Source: an uncultured Prochlorococcus sp.
GTDB taxonomy: Bacteria; Cyanobacteriota; Cyanobacteriia; PCC-6307; Cyanobiaceae
DNA: 59,845 bases
NCBI GenBank assembly: GCA_902590355.1
Contig: CACIWI010000004.1
Location: 1-59,845, forward strand
Direction: 5' to 3'
This document shows, piece by piece, positions 28,608 through 39,758 of this stretch; position 1 is the stretch's first letter; each line of letters opens with the position of its first letter. The notes beneath the pieces are model-generated. The model was given only the letters and a program-made list of their open reading frames with translations. It was not told the origin of the DNA and did not search any database. Both the position numbers and the translations under genes were made by a program.

Positions 28608-30026
28608 TTAATATCTATAAAGCTCTGGTTTATAAGGTCCATCAACAGAAACATTAATATAATCAGCTTGTTCCTTAGTTAATTTTGTTAATTTTGCACC
28701 AATTTTATCAAGATGCAATCTAGCCACCATTTCATCTAAGTGTTTTGGTAAAACGTAAACTTCCCTAGCATATTTTTCAGACTTATTGAAAAGTTCAATT
28801 TGAGCTAGGACTTGATTAGTAAAAGAATTACTCATAACAAAACTTGGATGTCCAGTGGCACAACCCAAGTTAACTAATCTACCTTCAGCTAAAAGGATTA
28901 TTTTATTGCCACTAGGTAAAGTTATGTGATCAACCTGCGGCTTAATATTTTCCCATGGGTAATCTTTCAATGAAGCCACATCAATTTCATTATCGAAATG
29001 GCCAATATTACAAACAATGGCCTCATCTTTCATCTTGACAAGATTTTCGTTTGTTATTACCTGATAGTTCCCAGTTGCTGTAACAAATATATCTATCTCT
29101 TCCACTACATCGTCTAATGTAACAACGCTAAAACCTTCCATTGCCGCTTGAAGTGCACAAATTGGATCAACTTCAGCAACTTTTACAATTGCACCAAGTC
29201 CTCTTAGGGACTGAGCAGAACCTTTACCTACATCTCCAAAACCCATTACTAAAGCTACCTTCCCAGCAATCATTACATCAGTGGCACGCTTTATACTATC
29301 AACTAGAGATTCTCGGCAGCCATATAAATTATCAAATTTGCTCTTAGTTACTGAATCATTAACGTTGATAGCAGGAAAAGGTAAAGCATTTTGCTTTTGC
29401 AGTTGATAAAGTCTTGCAACTCCTGTTGTAGTTTCTTCAGTGACACCAATAATATTACTTTTAATTCTGGAATAGAAGTCTTTATCTTTTTTCAACTTGG
29501 ACTTAATAGAATTGAATAAAGCAATTTCTTCTTCATTACCAGGATTATCTAAAACAGAAAAATCTTTTTCTGCTTTACTACCGAGTATCAATAAACCAGT
29601 TGCATCTCCCCCATCATCAAGAATCATATTTGGAGAGTCTGAACCCCAATCAAGAATATAGTGGGTATATTGCCAATATTCATCAAGAGTCTCACCTTTT
29701 TTTGCATATACAGGGATTCCTTGATCTGCGATAGCTGCAGCGGCATGATCTTGAGTTGAAAAAATATTGCATGAAGCCCATTTCACTTCCGCACCAAGAT
29801 CAACAAGAGTTTCTATTAAGACTGCTGTCTGAATAGTCATATGAAGGCTTCCAGCTATTTTGGCACCTTTTAGTGGTTTTTCAGATTGATATTTATCTCT
29901 AAGTGCCATTAACCCAGGCATTTCTGTTTCGGCAATTGTAATTTCTTTACGACCAAAATCTGATAATGAGATATCAGCAATTACGTAATTCGGTGTAGAT
30001 GTCTTAACTGAGTTTGCTATTACCAT
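28608..30026 (-). CDS. ahcY: Adenosylhomocysteinase
   Basis: AhcY hydrolyses S-adenosylhomocysteine to homocysteine and adenosine, clearing the product inhibitor of methyltransferases. The 472-residue NAD-dependent enzyme shows [18 protein letters not shown], the [14 protein letters not shown] substrate segment, [18 protein letters not shown] and the Rossmann motif [20 protein letters not shown]. The closing sequence [24 protein letters not shown] is the family terminus that completes the NAD site. Length matches the long bacterial type. It is transcribed with the DedA gene (2-base gap) and diverges from tsaE with 52 bases between starts. Confidence 0.97.
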   Translation of the reverse strand: MVIANSVKTSTPNYVIADISLSDFGRKEITIAETEMPGLMALRDKYQSEKPLKGAKIAGSLHMTIQTAVLIETLVDLGAEVKWASCNIFSTQDHAAAAIADQGIPVYAKKGETLDEYWQYTHYILDWGSDSPNMILDDGGDATGLLILGSKAEKDFSVLDNPGNEEEIALFNSIKSKLKKDKDFYSRIKSNIIGVTEETTTGVARLYQLQKQNALPFPAINVNDSVTKSKFDNLYGCRESLVDSIKRATDVMIAGKVALVMGFGDVGKGSAQSLRGLGAIVKVAEVDPICALQAAMEGFSVVTLDDVVEEIDIFVTATGNYQVITNENLVKMKDEAIVCNIGHFDNEIDVASLKDYPWENIKPQVDHITLPSGNKIILLAEGRLVNLGCATGHPSFVMSNSFTNQVLAQIELFNKSEKYAREVYVLPKHLDEMVARLHLDKIGAKLTKLTKEQADYINVSVDGPYKPELYRY

Positions 30027-30078
30027 ATCTAGTAAATACTTTTTCTATTAAACTATAAATGATTTTTGTATAATTTTT

Positions 30079-30516
30079 GTGTTTGTTGAGAATTTAAAAG
30101 AGACTTTAAATTTAGGAAAAAACCTCTCATACAAATTAAATCCCCAATCAATTGTTTTATTACAGGGTCCAATTGGGGCTGGGAAAACTTCATTTGTTCA
30201 AGGTATTGCTAAAGGTTTATCAATCTCTGAGGACATTACAAGCCCTACGTTTGCTTTGTCGCATCACTATAACTCAGGAAAAATTCCACTAATTCACCTT
30301 GATTTATACAGGTTAGAAAATGTTAGTTCAGCAAAAGAAGTTTTTTTTTCAGAAGAAGAAGAGGCAATACAACGACAAGCAATTTTAGTTATAGAATGGC
30401 CAGAATTAATAGAACCAGTTATAGATAATTTCTGGAAAATTGAAATAAGTTACGCAAAAAATTATGGAAGACACTACGAAATAAGAGATCCCAAAAATTT
30501 ATTAACATTCTCATAA
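30079..30516 (+). CDS. tsaE: tRNA threonylcarbamoyladenosine biosynthesis ATPase TsaE
   Basis: TsaE is the P-loop ATPase that works with TsaB and TsaD to make N6-threonylcarbamoyladenosine at position 37 of ANN-decoding tRNAs. The 145-residue protein has Walker A GPIGAGKTSFVQG near residue 31, the switch-like segment SPTFALSHHYNS, LIHLDLYRLENV and VIEWPELIE. The start appears to be GTG at 30079, as no in-frame ATG precedes the Walker A. Its 3' end overlaps the convergent PfkB kinase gene by 43 bases, the largest overlap in the window. Length is typical. Confidence 0.92.
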   Translation: MFVENLKETLNLGKNLSYKLNPQSIVLLQGPIGAGKTSFVQGIAKGLSISEDITSPTFALSHHYNSGKIPLIHLDLYRLENVSSAKEVFFSEEEEAIQRQAILVIEWPELIEPVIDNFWKIEISYAKNYGRHYEIRDPKNLLTFS

Positions 30517-31472
30517 TATGGCTGCTGCTCGATAGCACCTTCACCAAGACAAGTTAATAATCCACAAACACTTGCGAACTTAATGCAATCTTCTATCTCT
30601 AGTTCATTTGATGGATAGCCAGAAGAAATTAATTTTGAGATTAAGCCAGCTAGAAAAGCATCGCCTGCGCCAGTTGTATCAACAATTTTTTGTGAAGTAG
30701 GAGTTTCGGTAATTCCCTGCAATCCATTGATATACCATGCAACAGGATTTTTTCCATCAGTTATTATTACATCTGGATTATTAGACAATCTTTCAGATAT
30801 TCGCAAAGGGGTTTCATCCTCAAAAAACAAAATTGCTTCTTCCTTAGCAAGTTTTAAAACATTTGAATGATTTAAAAATTTCTTGATTAAATTAACTCTT
30901 GCGGATTTACTAATTTCTGATGAAAAACTTGAATGATCCCAAAAGACCTCTCTCCAATTCAAATCAATGACTATTTTGACTTCAAATTTTTTAGCCTGTT
31001 CAAGAAGAAAAAAAATTGTCTCTGCTGATATAGGAGATGATAATAAGATCGTTCCCGTAACCATATATTTTGTTTCTTGAAAAGATTTCTCTAAATTTAG
31101 AATTTCTTTTTCAATTAATTTCCTACAAAGAACTTCGTCTGCAAAGCATGAATGAGAACTTTCCTCAAATCCTGAAAAAAAACGATCACCAAATTGATCT
31201 CTACCCACATTAACCACTCGAGTAGATGAATTATTATCTAGTTGCAAGAATTCTAAATTAACGTCCAATTCATTAAATTTCGTAATAAATTTTTTTCCAT
31301 AATCATCATTACCCAAACTACCTATAAATATTGAATTTATTTTTAATTTTCTTAATGCACAAGCTACATTAGCCGGCGCGCCGCCCAAAAAATCTGAAAA
31401 TCCTTGATTTGACTTATTTCTGATTCTGTCTATTAAAGCCTCTCCAATACATATGACCTTTTTCTTTTTCAT
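30474..31472 (-). CDS. PfkB-family carbohydrate kinase (fructokinase-like)
   Basis: The 332-residue protein is a ribokinase/PfkB-family sugar kinase that transfers phosphate from ATP to a sugar in the cytosol. Signature 1 is DFLGGAPANVACALRKL (residues 28-44), and signature 2 is DTTGAGDAFLAGLIS (about residue 262), where the aspartate is the catalytic base and GAGD the anion hole. ICIGEALIDRI at the start is typical. It resembles cyanobacterial fructokinases, but adenosine kinase or another hexose kinase cannot be excluded. It converges on tsaE with a 43-base overlap and lies 85 bases from the divergent alpha/beta hydrolase gene. Confidence 0.87.
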   Translation of the reverse strand: MKKKKVICIGEALIDRIRNKSNQGFSDFLGGAPANVACALRKLKINSIFIGSLGNDDYGKKFITKFNELDVNLEFLQLDNNSSTRVVNVGRDQFGDRFFSGFEESSHSCFADEVLCRKLIEKEILNLEKSFQETKYMVTGTILLSSPISAETIFFLLEQAKKFEVKIVIDLNWREVFWDHSSFSSEISKSARVNLIKKFLNHSNVLKLAKEEAILFFEDETPLRISERLSNNPDVIITDGKNPVAWYINGLQGITETPTSQKIVDTTGAGDAFLAGLISKLISSGYPSNELEIEDCIKFASVCGLLTCLGEGAIEQQPYYENVNKFLGSLIS

Positions 31473-31557
31473 AAAATGAATACTTTTTCTTAATTAAGAA
31501 TAATTTATTAAAAACGAATAATTTTTTTTTGAATTAAAGTTTATTAAAAGCATATTC

Positions 31558-32475
31558 ATGATGTCTTTAAATAAATCTGAAAATTGGAAATGGAAAAATT
31601 GGAAAATTTCTTGGTCTTTATCAAAAGAATCTACTTCTGAAAAAAATATTAAAATTTTATTAATTCATGGATTTGGGGCATCAAAAAACCACTGGAGACA
31701 TAATCAGGATTTTCTTGGTAAATTCTCTAACTGTTACGCAATTGACTTATTAGGATTTGGAGAAAGCAGTCAGCCTAGTGCTTTATTGAATTACGAACCT
31801 GAAAAAGAAAACTCAATTAAATATTCATTTGACTTATGGGGTAATCAAATATCAACATTTTGTGCAGAGGTAATAAAATCTCCTGTTTACTTGGTAGGAA
31901 ATTCAATTGGTGGTGTTATTGCATTGAAAGCAGCTGAGATCCTCAAAGATAAATGCAAAGGTGTAATTTTGATTGATTGTGCACAAAGAACTATGGATGA
32001 TAAACGTTTAAAAAAAAGTGATATCTTAATGAATCTAATAAGACCCATCCTTAAGACAATAGTCAGACAAAGAGTAATTAGTAACACGCTTTTTACAAGA
32101 GCTGCTAATCCAAAAGTCATAAAGAAAATACTTGAACAAGCTTACCCTTCAGGAAACAATATCGATAAAGAATTGATTGAAATACTTTATCAACCCTCTC
32201 AAAGGAAAAATTCTAAAGAAGCATTTCGTGGTTTTATTAACTTATTTGATGACTATCTTGCTACTGACCTTTTTAATAATATTGATGCTCCAATACAATT
32301 AATTTGGGGAGAGAAAGATCCTTGGGAATCTCTAGATGAAGCAAGAGAGTGGAAGAAACAATTCAGTAATATTAAAAGATTAGATATTATTCATGGAGCT
32401 GGGCACTGTCCTCATGATGAAGAACCTGAAAAAACAAATAAGCTGATGAATGAATTTATTCAAGAAACAAAATAA
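31558..32475 (+). CDS. Alpha/beta hydrolase fold protein (second copy)
   Basis: This 305-residue alpha/beta hydrolase is a clear paralogue of the protein encoded at 3090-3989. Shared segments include LLIHGFGASKNHWR, AIDLLGFGESSQPS, the nucleophile elbow GNSIGGVIALKAA, PIQLIWGEKDPW (probable acid) and GAGHCPHDEEPE with the catalytic histidine. A cap domain of roughly 90 residues sits between nucleophile and acid. No signal peptide is seen. Two adjacent ATG codons begin the gene; the first is used here. It converges on the sigma-factor gene with a 16-base overlap. Substrate unknown. Confidence 0.86.
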   Translation: MMSLNKSENWKWKNWKISWSLSKESTSEKNIKILLIHGFGASKNHWRHNQDFLGKFSNCYAIDLLGFGESSQPSALLNYEPEKENSIKYSFDLWGNQISTFCAEVIKSPVYLVGNSIGGVIALKAAEILKDKCKGVILIDCAQRTMDDKRLKKSDILMNLIRPILKTIVRQRVISNTLFTRAANPKVIKKILEQAYPSGNNIDKELIEILYQPSQRKNSKEAFRGFINLFDDYLATDLFNNIDAPIQLIWGEKDPWESLDEAREWKKQFSNIKRLDIIHGAGHCPHDEEPEKTNKLMNEFIQETK

Positions 32476-33461
32476 GCTTCTACATTATCACTAAGTCTTC
32501 TCAAGCCTCTTAATCCATCTCTTTCTAGGTTTCTTACTCGATCCCTACTTATTCCTAGCACCCTCCCTATACCTGTAAGAGACATAGGCTCATCTCCATC
32601 CATTCCGTATCTCATTCTTAAAACTCTACATTGCAGATCAGGCAATTGGTGTAAGAGAGAATGCAGATCACCTCTCATACAATCCATCTCTATTTGTTCG
32701 TCTGGCAAATCCTCTCCCCCTGCCAATAAATCTAATAAAACAGTATCTTCCCCATCACCAACTTTGGTTTCAAGACTAACCGGCTGCCCTGCCTTGCACA
32801 TCAAATCTTTAACATCATCTTCGGGAAGCTCAACGTATTTTGCTAGTTCACTTACAGTTGGAGTTCTAGACATTTCTTGGCTGAGCTCTCTTTGACCTTT
32901 TTTTAACTTATTCAACATTTCAGTTATGTGAATTGGTAGCCTTATCGCCCGACTTTTTTCAGCTATTGCTCTTGTGATACCTTGTCTTATCCACCAGTAT
33001 GCATATGTTGAAAACTTATAACCTCTAGCTGGATCAAATTTTTCAACTCCTCTAACCAATCCTATAGTTCCTTCTTGAATTAAATCTAAAAGTTCCATAT
33101 TTCTTTTTGTATATTTTTTTGCAACGCTTACCACCAATCTTAAATTCGCTGCAACCATTCTTTCTTTAGCTCTCTGTCCGGCTCGCAATCTTTTTTTGAT
33201 TATAGAGGTAGATAAATTTAATTTAGTCGATAATTCATCAATACTAGGCTTATCGCCTGTTAATTCAATAATTTCTAATTCTGCTCTTTCAACTTCCATG
33301 TACTCTTGAACTTGTCTACCTAGAGTAATTTCTTGCTCGTGAGATAGTAATGGAACTCTTCCTATATCCCTTAAGTATGACCGAACAAGATCAACATCAT
33401 TACTAGCTTTTATACTTGTAATTGTTGATAGTTTATTTTCACTTATTGTTTCAGAAGACAT
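32460..33461 (-). CDS. RNA polymerase sigma factor, RpoD family (group 2)
   Basis: This about 333-residue sigma-70 protein directs RNA polymerase to a promoter subset. It has region 1.2 (DLVRSYLRDIGRVPLLSHEQE), region 2 with NLRLVVSVAKKYTKRNMELLDLIQEGTIGLVRGVEKFDPARGYKFS split into 2.1-2.3, YAYWWIRQGITRAIA (2.4, -10 recognition), region 3 (PTVSELAKYVELPEDDV) and region 4 ending SLTGIGRVLGISRDRVRNLERDG. There is no group 1 N-terminal domain, so it is a non-essential-type group 2 factor. ATG 33461 is preferred; an upstream ATG (33494) would add 11 residues not typical of the family. It follows mgtE by about 70 bases in opposite order of transcription: mgtE lies upstream. Confidence 0.92.
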   Translation of the reverse strand: MSSETISENKLSTITSIKASNDVDLVRSYLRDIGRVPLLSHEQEITLGRQVQEYMEVERAELEIIELTGDKPSIDELSTKLNLSTSIIKKRLRAGQRAKERMVAANLRLVVSVAKKYTKRNMELLDLIQEGTIGLVRGVEKFDPARGYKFSTYAYWWIRQGITRAIAEKSRAIRLPIHITEMLNKLKKGQRELSQEMSRTPTVSELAKYVELPEDDVKDLMCKAGQPVSLETKVGDGEDTVLLDLLAGGEDLPDEQIEMDCMRGDLHSLLHQLPDLQCRVLRMRYGMDGDEPMSLTGIGRVLGISRDRVRNLERDGLRGLRRLSDNVEAYFVS

Positions 33462-33561
33462 GAAAGTTGAATGATGTTTTGTAAACAATACCATTAAGAA
33501 ATGTAAAGTTAAACAAAAAAATCCACATTTTTACAAAAATGAGAATAAATACCTAGTTGAT

Positions 33562-34968
33562 TTAGGCTAATGAAGAGCTTAATAGCCATTTCGCTGTACT
33601 CAGATAAATAAATACGCCAGCAATATCAGTAACAGTTGTAATGAATGGAGAGGACATTAAGGCTGGATCTAATTTCATTCTGTCAAATAACAAAGGAAGT
33701 ATCGCTCCTGTTGTAGCAGCCAAAGTTGTTATAGATATTAAACTTATTCCCACCGCAGAGGCAATTAAAGGCCCTTCTCCTTGCCACCAAGCAAAGGGAA
33801 ATACTACGATCATCATTAAAATTCCTAAAAGAGCGCCTGTTATTGCCTCCTTAACTACTGCCTTAATTGCACCAAGAGACTTCAATTTCCGAGTACTTAA
33901 CCCCCTAATAACAACAGTTGAACTTTGAGCGCCAACATTTCCCCCAGTACCTATAAGTAGTGGAATAAAGGCAGCTAATAAAACTATTTCTTTTAATATT
34001 TGATCATTAATAGCTATAACTTTGGTTGTTAAACCATTTGCCAAAACCAAAATTAATAACCATAAAATTCTTCTTCTAGCAATCGTAAACAAACTACTTT
34101 GGAAATAATCATCTTCGTCTCCAGGTTGTACTGCCCCCGCTGCATAAATGTCTCTTGTTGCTTCTTGTTCAATGACATCAATCAAATCATCAACTGTTAC
34201 TATCCCAACCAGTCGTTTTTCTTTATCAACTACTGGGAGAGCTAAAAAATCATATCTTTGTATTGCTCTAGCAACCTCTTCTTGATTCGTATTAGTGGAG
34301 ATATTAACAACATCTCTTGTCATAACGTCACCAATTGGCTTAGAAGGATCAGCAGTTACAAGATCTCTTAAAGAAAGAATACCAGTTAAATGTCTTTCTT
34401 TATCTGTAACATATAAGCTATAAATAGTTTCAGTAAATGGTGCTCTTTTTCTAACTAAAGAAAGAGCTTCAGATGCTGTCTGCATCTCTTTAAGGTCTAT
34501 AAATTCTGTTGTCATTAATCTTCCAGCAGTTTCAGGCTCATATCCAAGTAATTCAGCTGTTACTTTCCTTTCACCAGGGCTAAGAGCAGACAAAAATTTT
34601 CGAACAACTTTTGCAGGTAATTCATCAAAGAGTTGAACTCTATCATCAGGAGACATTTTTTCAACGATTTCTAACACTTCTCCTGAACGCAGTCTTTCTA
34701 ATAAAGTTTGCTGAACTACTGGATCTAAATATTCATAAACCTCAATTGCTTCATTTTTCTTTAATAATCTAAATGCTAATGCCTGCAATATTAGTGGCAG
34801 GCTTCCAATAGCGTCTGCAATATCAACTGGTTGGGAAGGCTCTAAAAGTAATTTGGCTTCATCATAATTTCCCGCAATCAGCAATTCCTCAAGTTGAATA
34901 GTAATATTTTCTCGTGTACTTAAATTTGAAGATAAAGATTTAACTGTTTCAAGATTATTTTCTTTCAT
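33562..34968 (-). CDS. mgtE: Magnesium transporter MgtE
   Basis: MgtE is a dimeric Mg2+ channel gated by cytosolic Mg2+. The 468-residue protein has the N-terminal helical domain (residues 20-145; EVLEIVEKMSPDDRVQLFDELP), paired CBS domains (about 150-270; LTGILSLRDLVTADPSKPIGDVMTRDVV; RLVGIVTVDDLIDVIEQE) and five transmembrane helices in the C-terminal part. The pore region contains GTGGNVGAQSSTVVIRGL and the closing DRMKLDPALMSSPFITTVTDIAGVFIY. Both halves are intact and the length is normal. It lies 43 bases downstream of the two crcB genes on the same strand, so it may end the gyrB-led transcript. I saw no Mg2+-sensing leader. Confidence 0.93.
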   Translation of the reverse strand: MKENNLETVKSLSSNLSTRENITIQLEELLIAGNYDEAKLLLEPSQPVDIADAIGSLPLILQALAFRLLKKNEAIEVYEYLDPVVQQTLLERLRSGEVLEIVEKMSPDDRVQLFDELPAKVVRKFLSALSPGERKVTAELLGYEPETAGRLMTTEFIDLKEMQTASEALSLVRKRAPFTETIYSLYVTDKERHLTGILSLRDLVTADPSKPIGDVMTRDVVNISTNTNQEEVARAIQRYDFLALPVVDKEKRLVGIVTVDDLIDVIEQEATRDIYAAGAVQPGDEDDYFQSSLFTIARRRILWLLILVLANGLTTKVIAINDQILKEIVLLAAFIPLLIGTGGNVGAQSSTVVIRGLSTRKLKSLGAIKAVVKEAITGALLGILMMIVVFPFAWWQGEGPLIASAVGISLISITTLAATTGAILPLLFDRMKLDPALMSSPFITTVTDIAGVFIYLSTAKWLLSSSLA

Positions 34969-35011
34969 AAATATTATCCTTTGTCAAAGTAACAACACTA
35001 TTATAAGAAAT

Positions 35012-35341
35012 CTAAGTTATTTTTCTACTTATCCAGAACCCGATAAACATTGTAAATAAATTTACGATGATGATTAAATTAGTAAAAATTATAAATTTTA
35101 TCCATTCCCCTTGATCTAAAATTTTGTACAAAAAATATATAAATCCACTAAAGGATGTAAAGCACGAAAAAAAACCACTCAATAGAATTTTTTCAACAGA
35201 GTAACGTAATCTTTGATTGATAAAAAAACCAACCAAAAATGATCCAATTATTGAAATAAAAAAATTATTGTTTATTATTAATCTTAAAAATGTAGCTAGG
35301 TAAGCAGCTAAAAGAATATAAATAAAATTATTTAATTTCAT
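35012..35341 (-). CDS. crcB: Fluoride exporter CrcB/Fluc, subunit 2
   Basis: CrcB/Fluc proteins are small dual-topology membrane channels that expel fluoride as dimers. This 109-residue copy has four hydrophobic helices. Family marks are the TM1 arginine in AYLATFLRLI (R20), GSFLVGFF in TM2 and the phenylalanine box GFFSCFTSFSGF (residues 56-67). The normally invariant asparagine before GSF is serine here (S30). It overlaps the upstream crcB copy by 14 bases, so the two are translated together. The partner keeps the asparagine, so they probably form a heterodimer. Confidence 0.85.
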   Translation of the reverse strand: MKLNNFIYILLAAYLATFLRLIINNNFFISIIGSFLVGFFINQRLRYSVEKILLSGFFSCFTSFSGFIYFLYKILDQGEWIKFIIFTNLIIIVNLFTMFIGFWISRKIT

Positions 35342-35708
35342 TTTTAAAAAACTGAATTACAAAATAACCTAAATAAAAGAATAGAAAAGAAAGAATTATC
35401 ACTTCGATATAGTGGAAAAATAATCTTAGGAAATTTCTCTTTTTAAATAGGTTAAATAGTTGATATATAAAGGAAGAAAATGTACTAAAACATCCTAAAA
35501 AACCGCTATAAAATAATGCTAATATTTCGTTATTAATAAAATTTATTGCTACTAAAATTCCTAAAAAAAAAGATGATAAAAAATTTACTATTGATGTATT
35601 TTGAATATCAAAGCCTATACTTTTTTTAAAATTATTTTGTATATATATTCTCAATATTAATCCAAAAGTACTTCCAAATAAAAGTATAACAATTGAACTA
35701 AAATCCAA
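35328..35708 (-). CDS. crcB: Fluoride exporter CrcB/Fluc, subunit 1
   Basis: This 126-residue copy of the CrcB/Fluc fluoride channel has four hydrophobic helices, the TM1 motif GSTFGLILRIYI (R20), the conserved asparagine in VNFLSSFFLGI (N42) and the box GFLGCFSTFSSF (residues 69-80). The glycine that normally follows the asparagine by three is serine. The start is unusual: the only usable codons are TTG at 35708 or ATT directly before it, right after the TAA of the SH3-like gene and in the same frame. It overlaps the second crcB copy by 14 bases. Function as the partner of that copy is inferred from the arrangement. Confidence 0.85.
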   Translation of the reverse strand: MDFSSIVILLFGSTFGLILRIYIQNNFKKSIGFDIQNTSIVNFLSSFFLGILVAINFINNEILALFYSGFLGCFSTFSSFIYQLFNLFKKRNFLRLFFHYIEVIILSFLFFYLGYFVIQFFKNEIK

Positions 35709-35711
35709 AAT

Positions 35712-38005
<2,294 letters not shown>

Positions 38006-38027
38006 TTAATATAAAAAAAATATTAAA

Positions 38028-38051
38028 CTTTTAAAATGTTATTTTTAAAAG
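38028..38051. repeat. Inverted repeat upstream of gyrB
   Basis: CTTTTAAAA (38028-38036) and TTTTAAAAG (38043-38051) form 9-bp arms around a 6-base centre. The repeat is 23-46 bases before the gyrB start and in the 150-base gap to divergent miaA. It could be a leader hairpin or operator; the A+T content makes chance possible. Confidence 0.4.
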
Positions 38052-38155
38052 GTATTTCATTAAACTTACCACCGCAATAAGATTAAGGCTCGAAATCAAT
38101 GAAAAATTTAACCACTTTAATTATATAGCTAATATTTTTTTCTTCAGAAATTCAT

Positions 38156-39055
38156 ATGTCTTTGTACCCACCTAATGTAATAATTTTAATTGGGCCTACT
38201 GCAAGTGGCAAAACAGAATTAGCTATTGAAATTGCAGAATATTTTAAAACTCATATACACAATATCGATTCAAGGCAAATTTATAAGTCTATGGATATTG
38301 GAACAGCCAAACCATCTAAAAAACAACAACAACAAATAAAGCATTTTTTAATAGATATTGAGGAGCCAAACCGTCCAATTAATGTAAAACAATTTCAAGA
38401 AATTGCTCAAAAATCAATAACTAGAGAAATTAAACATGACAATTTACCTTTTCTTGTTGGAGGGAGTGGATTGTATATGAACTCAATAACCAAAGGGTTT
38501 TTTGTACCAGATGTCCCTCCTCAAAAGAATTTGAGAAGACAATTAGAAGAACTTGGTCAGAAAAAATGTTGGGACTTATTAAAAAATTGTGATCCATTAT
38601 CAACAAAAAAAATTAATTTTGCTGACCACATTAGAATTATAAGAGCTTTAGAAGTCTTCTATGTAACAGGTAAACCTTTGTCAACTCTGAAAGTTCAAAA
38701 ACCTCCTGAATGGAGAATATTAGAGCTTGGATTAGATAGAGATAATTTAAAAGAAAGAATTTTAAAAAGAACGAAACAAATGTTTTTATCTGGAATTATT
38801 GAGGAGACTAAATATCTTATCTCAGAATACGGATTTGATTTGCCAATACTAGAAACCATTGGTTATCGAGAAGCTAGAGATGTTTTAAATAACCGTTCAA
38901 CAATTGAAAAAGCGATTGAGTTAACTACGACAAAAACTATACAATTTGCTAAAAGACAAAAAACTTGGTTTCGTAATAAAAATAATCCTCTTTGGCTTAA
39001 TAACAAAAACCTGCTAAAAGATGCAATAATTAAGATAGAGTCTTTTTTAAGCTAA
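38156..39055 (+). CDS. miaA: tRNA dimethylallyltransferase MiaA
   Basis: MiaA adds the dimethylallyl group to A37 of tRNAs reading UNN codons. The 299-residue protein has Walker [15 protein letters not shown] near the start, the [17 protein letters not shown] substrate block, [13 protein letters not shown] and the tRNA-binding segment [14 protein letters not shown] near the C-terminus. Length is typical. It diverges from gyrB and is followed 53 bases later by infC on the same strand, linking tRNA and translation functions. Confidence 0.95.
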   Translation: MSLYPPNVIILIGPTASGKTELAIEIAEYFKTHIHNIDSRQIYKSMDIGTAKPSKKQQQQIKHFLIDIEEPNRPINVKQFQEIAQKSITREIKHDNLPFLVGGSGLYMNSITKGFFVPDVPPQKNLRRQLEELGQKKCWDLLKNCDPLSTKKINFADHIRIIRALEVFYVTGKPLSTLKVQKPPEWRILELGLDRDNLKERILKRTKQMFLSGIIEETKYLISEYGFDLPILETIGYREARDVLNNRSTIEKAIELTTTKTIQFAKRQKTWFRNKNNPLWLNNKNLLKDAIIKIESFLS

Positions 39056-39108
39056 CTTTATAAAATAGATTTTTTTTCATCATCCAACCAAATTGTTTAA
39101 TTAACTGA

Positions 39109-39681
39109 ATGCCCCCACGCCCACGCTTTGACCGCCGAGCTCCAGTTAGAGAGCTACCAAATATAAATGAAAGAATAAAATACCCTCAATTGAGAGTGGT
39201 TGATTCAGATGGAAAACAACTAGGTGTCATAGAAAGATTAAAAGCATTAGAAATAGCATCTAAAAGAGAACTTGATTTAGTTTTGGTAAGCGAAAAAGCA
39301 AATCCTCCTGTTTGTAGAATTATGGACTATGGAAAATATAAATTTGAACAAGAAAAGAAAGCTAAAGAAGCAAGGAAAAAATCCCATCAAACGGAAGTTA
39401 AAGAAGTAAAAATGAGGTATAAAATTGATAAACATGATTATGATGTCCGAATAGGTCAAGCTACTAAATTTTTAAAATCGGGAGACAAAGTAAAATGTAC
39501 TGTAATTTTTAGAGGTAGAGAAATTCAACACTCAAATTTAGCTGAAACACTTCTTTTGAAAATGGCTAATGATTTAGAAGAGCAATCAGAAGTTCAACAA
39601 AAACCAAAAAGAGAAGGGAGAAACATGATTATGTTTTTAAGCCCTCGAAAATCTCCTCTCATTAAAAAAGATGATGGGTGA
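39109..39681 (+). CDS. infC: Translation initiation factor IF-3
   Basis: IF-3 binds the 30S subunit, prevents premature joining of 50S and checks the initiator tRNA. The 190-residue protein has the N-terminal domain ([25 protein letters not shown]), a linker ([28 protein letters not shown], lysine-rich) and the C-terminal domain with [21 protein letters not shown] sequence ([19 protein letters not shown]). It starts with ATG, not the rare ATT used by E. coli. The first 11 codons are 23/33 G+C and use CGC and CCC codons rare elsewhere here. It precedes the GntR regulator by 77 bases. Confidence 0.96.
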   Translation: MPPRPRFDRRAPVRELPNINERIKYPQLRVVDSDGKQLGVIERLKALEIASKRELDLVLVSEKANPPVCRIMDYGKYKFEQEKKAKEARKKSHQTEVKEVKMRYKIDKHDYDVRIGQATKFLKSGDKVKCTVIFRGREIQHSNLAETLLLKMANDLEEQSEVQQKPKREGRNMIMFLSPRKSPLIKKDDG

Positions 39682-39701
39682 AAAATTGTTATCAAAAAAT
39701 A

Positions 39702-39721
39702 TGACAAATGTTAAAGTGTCA
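39702..39721. promoter_or_regulatory. Candidate operator (inverted repeat) upstream of the GntR gene
   Basis: TGACA (39702-39706) and TGTCA (39717-39721) form an inverted repeat with a 10-base centre, 38-57 bases upstream of the GntR-type start. GntR regulators often bind such palindromes in their own promoters. The arms are short, so support is modest. Confidence 0.3.
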
Positions 39722-39758
39722 CTATGGTCAAAAATAAATTAGTAAAGGTTTTTAGAAA

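Noticed and set aside
34969..35011. Mg2+-sensing (ykoK-type) riboswitch before mgtE
   Set aside because: The gap is 43 bases, too short for the aptamer, and conserved blocks are absent.
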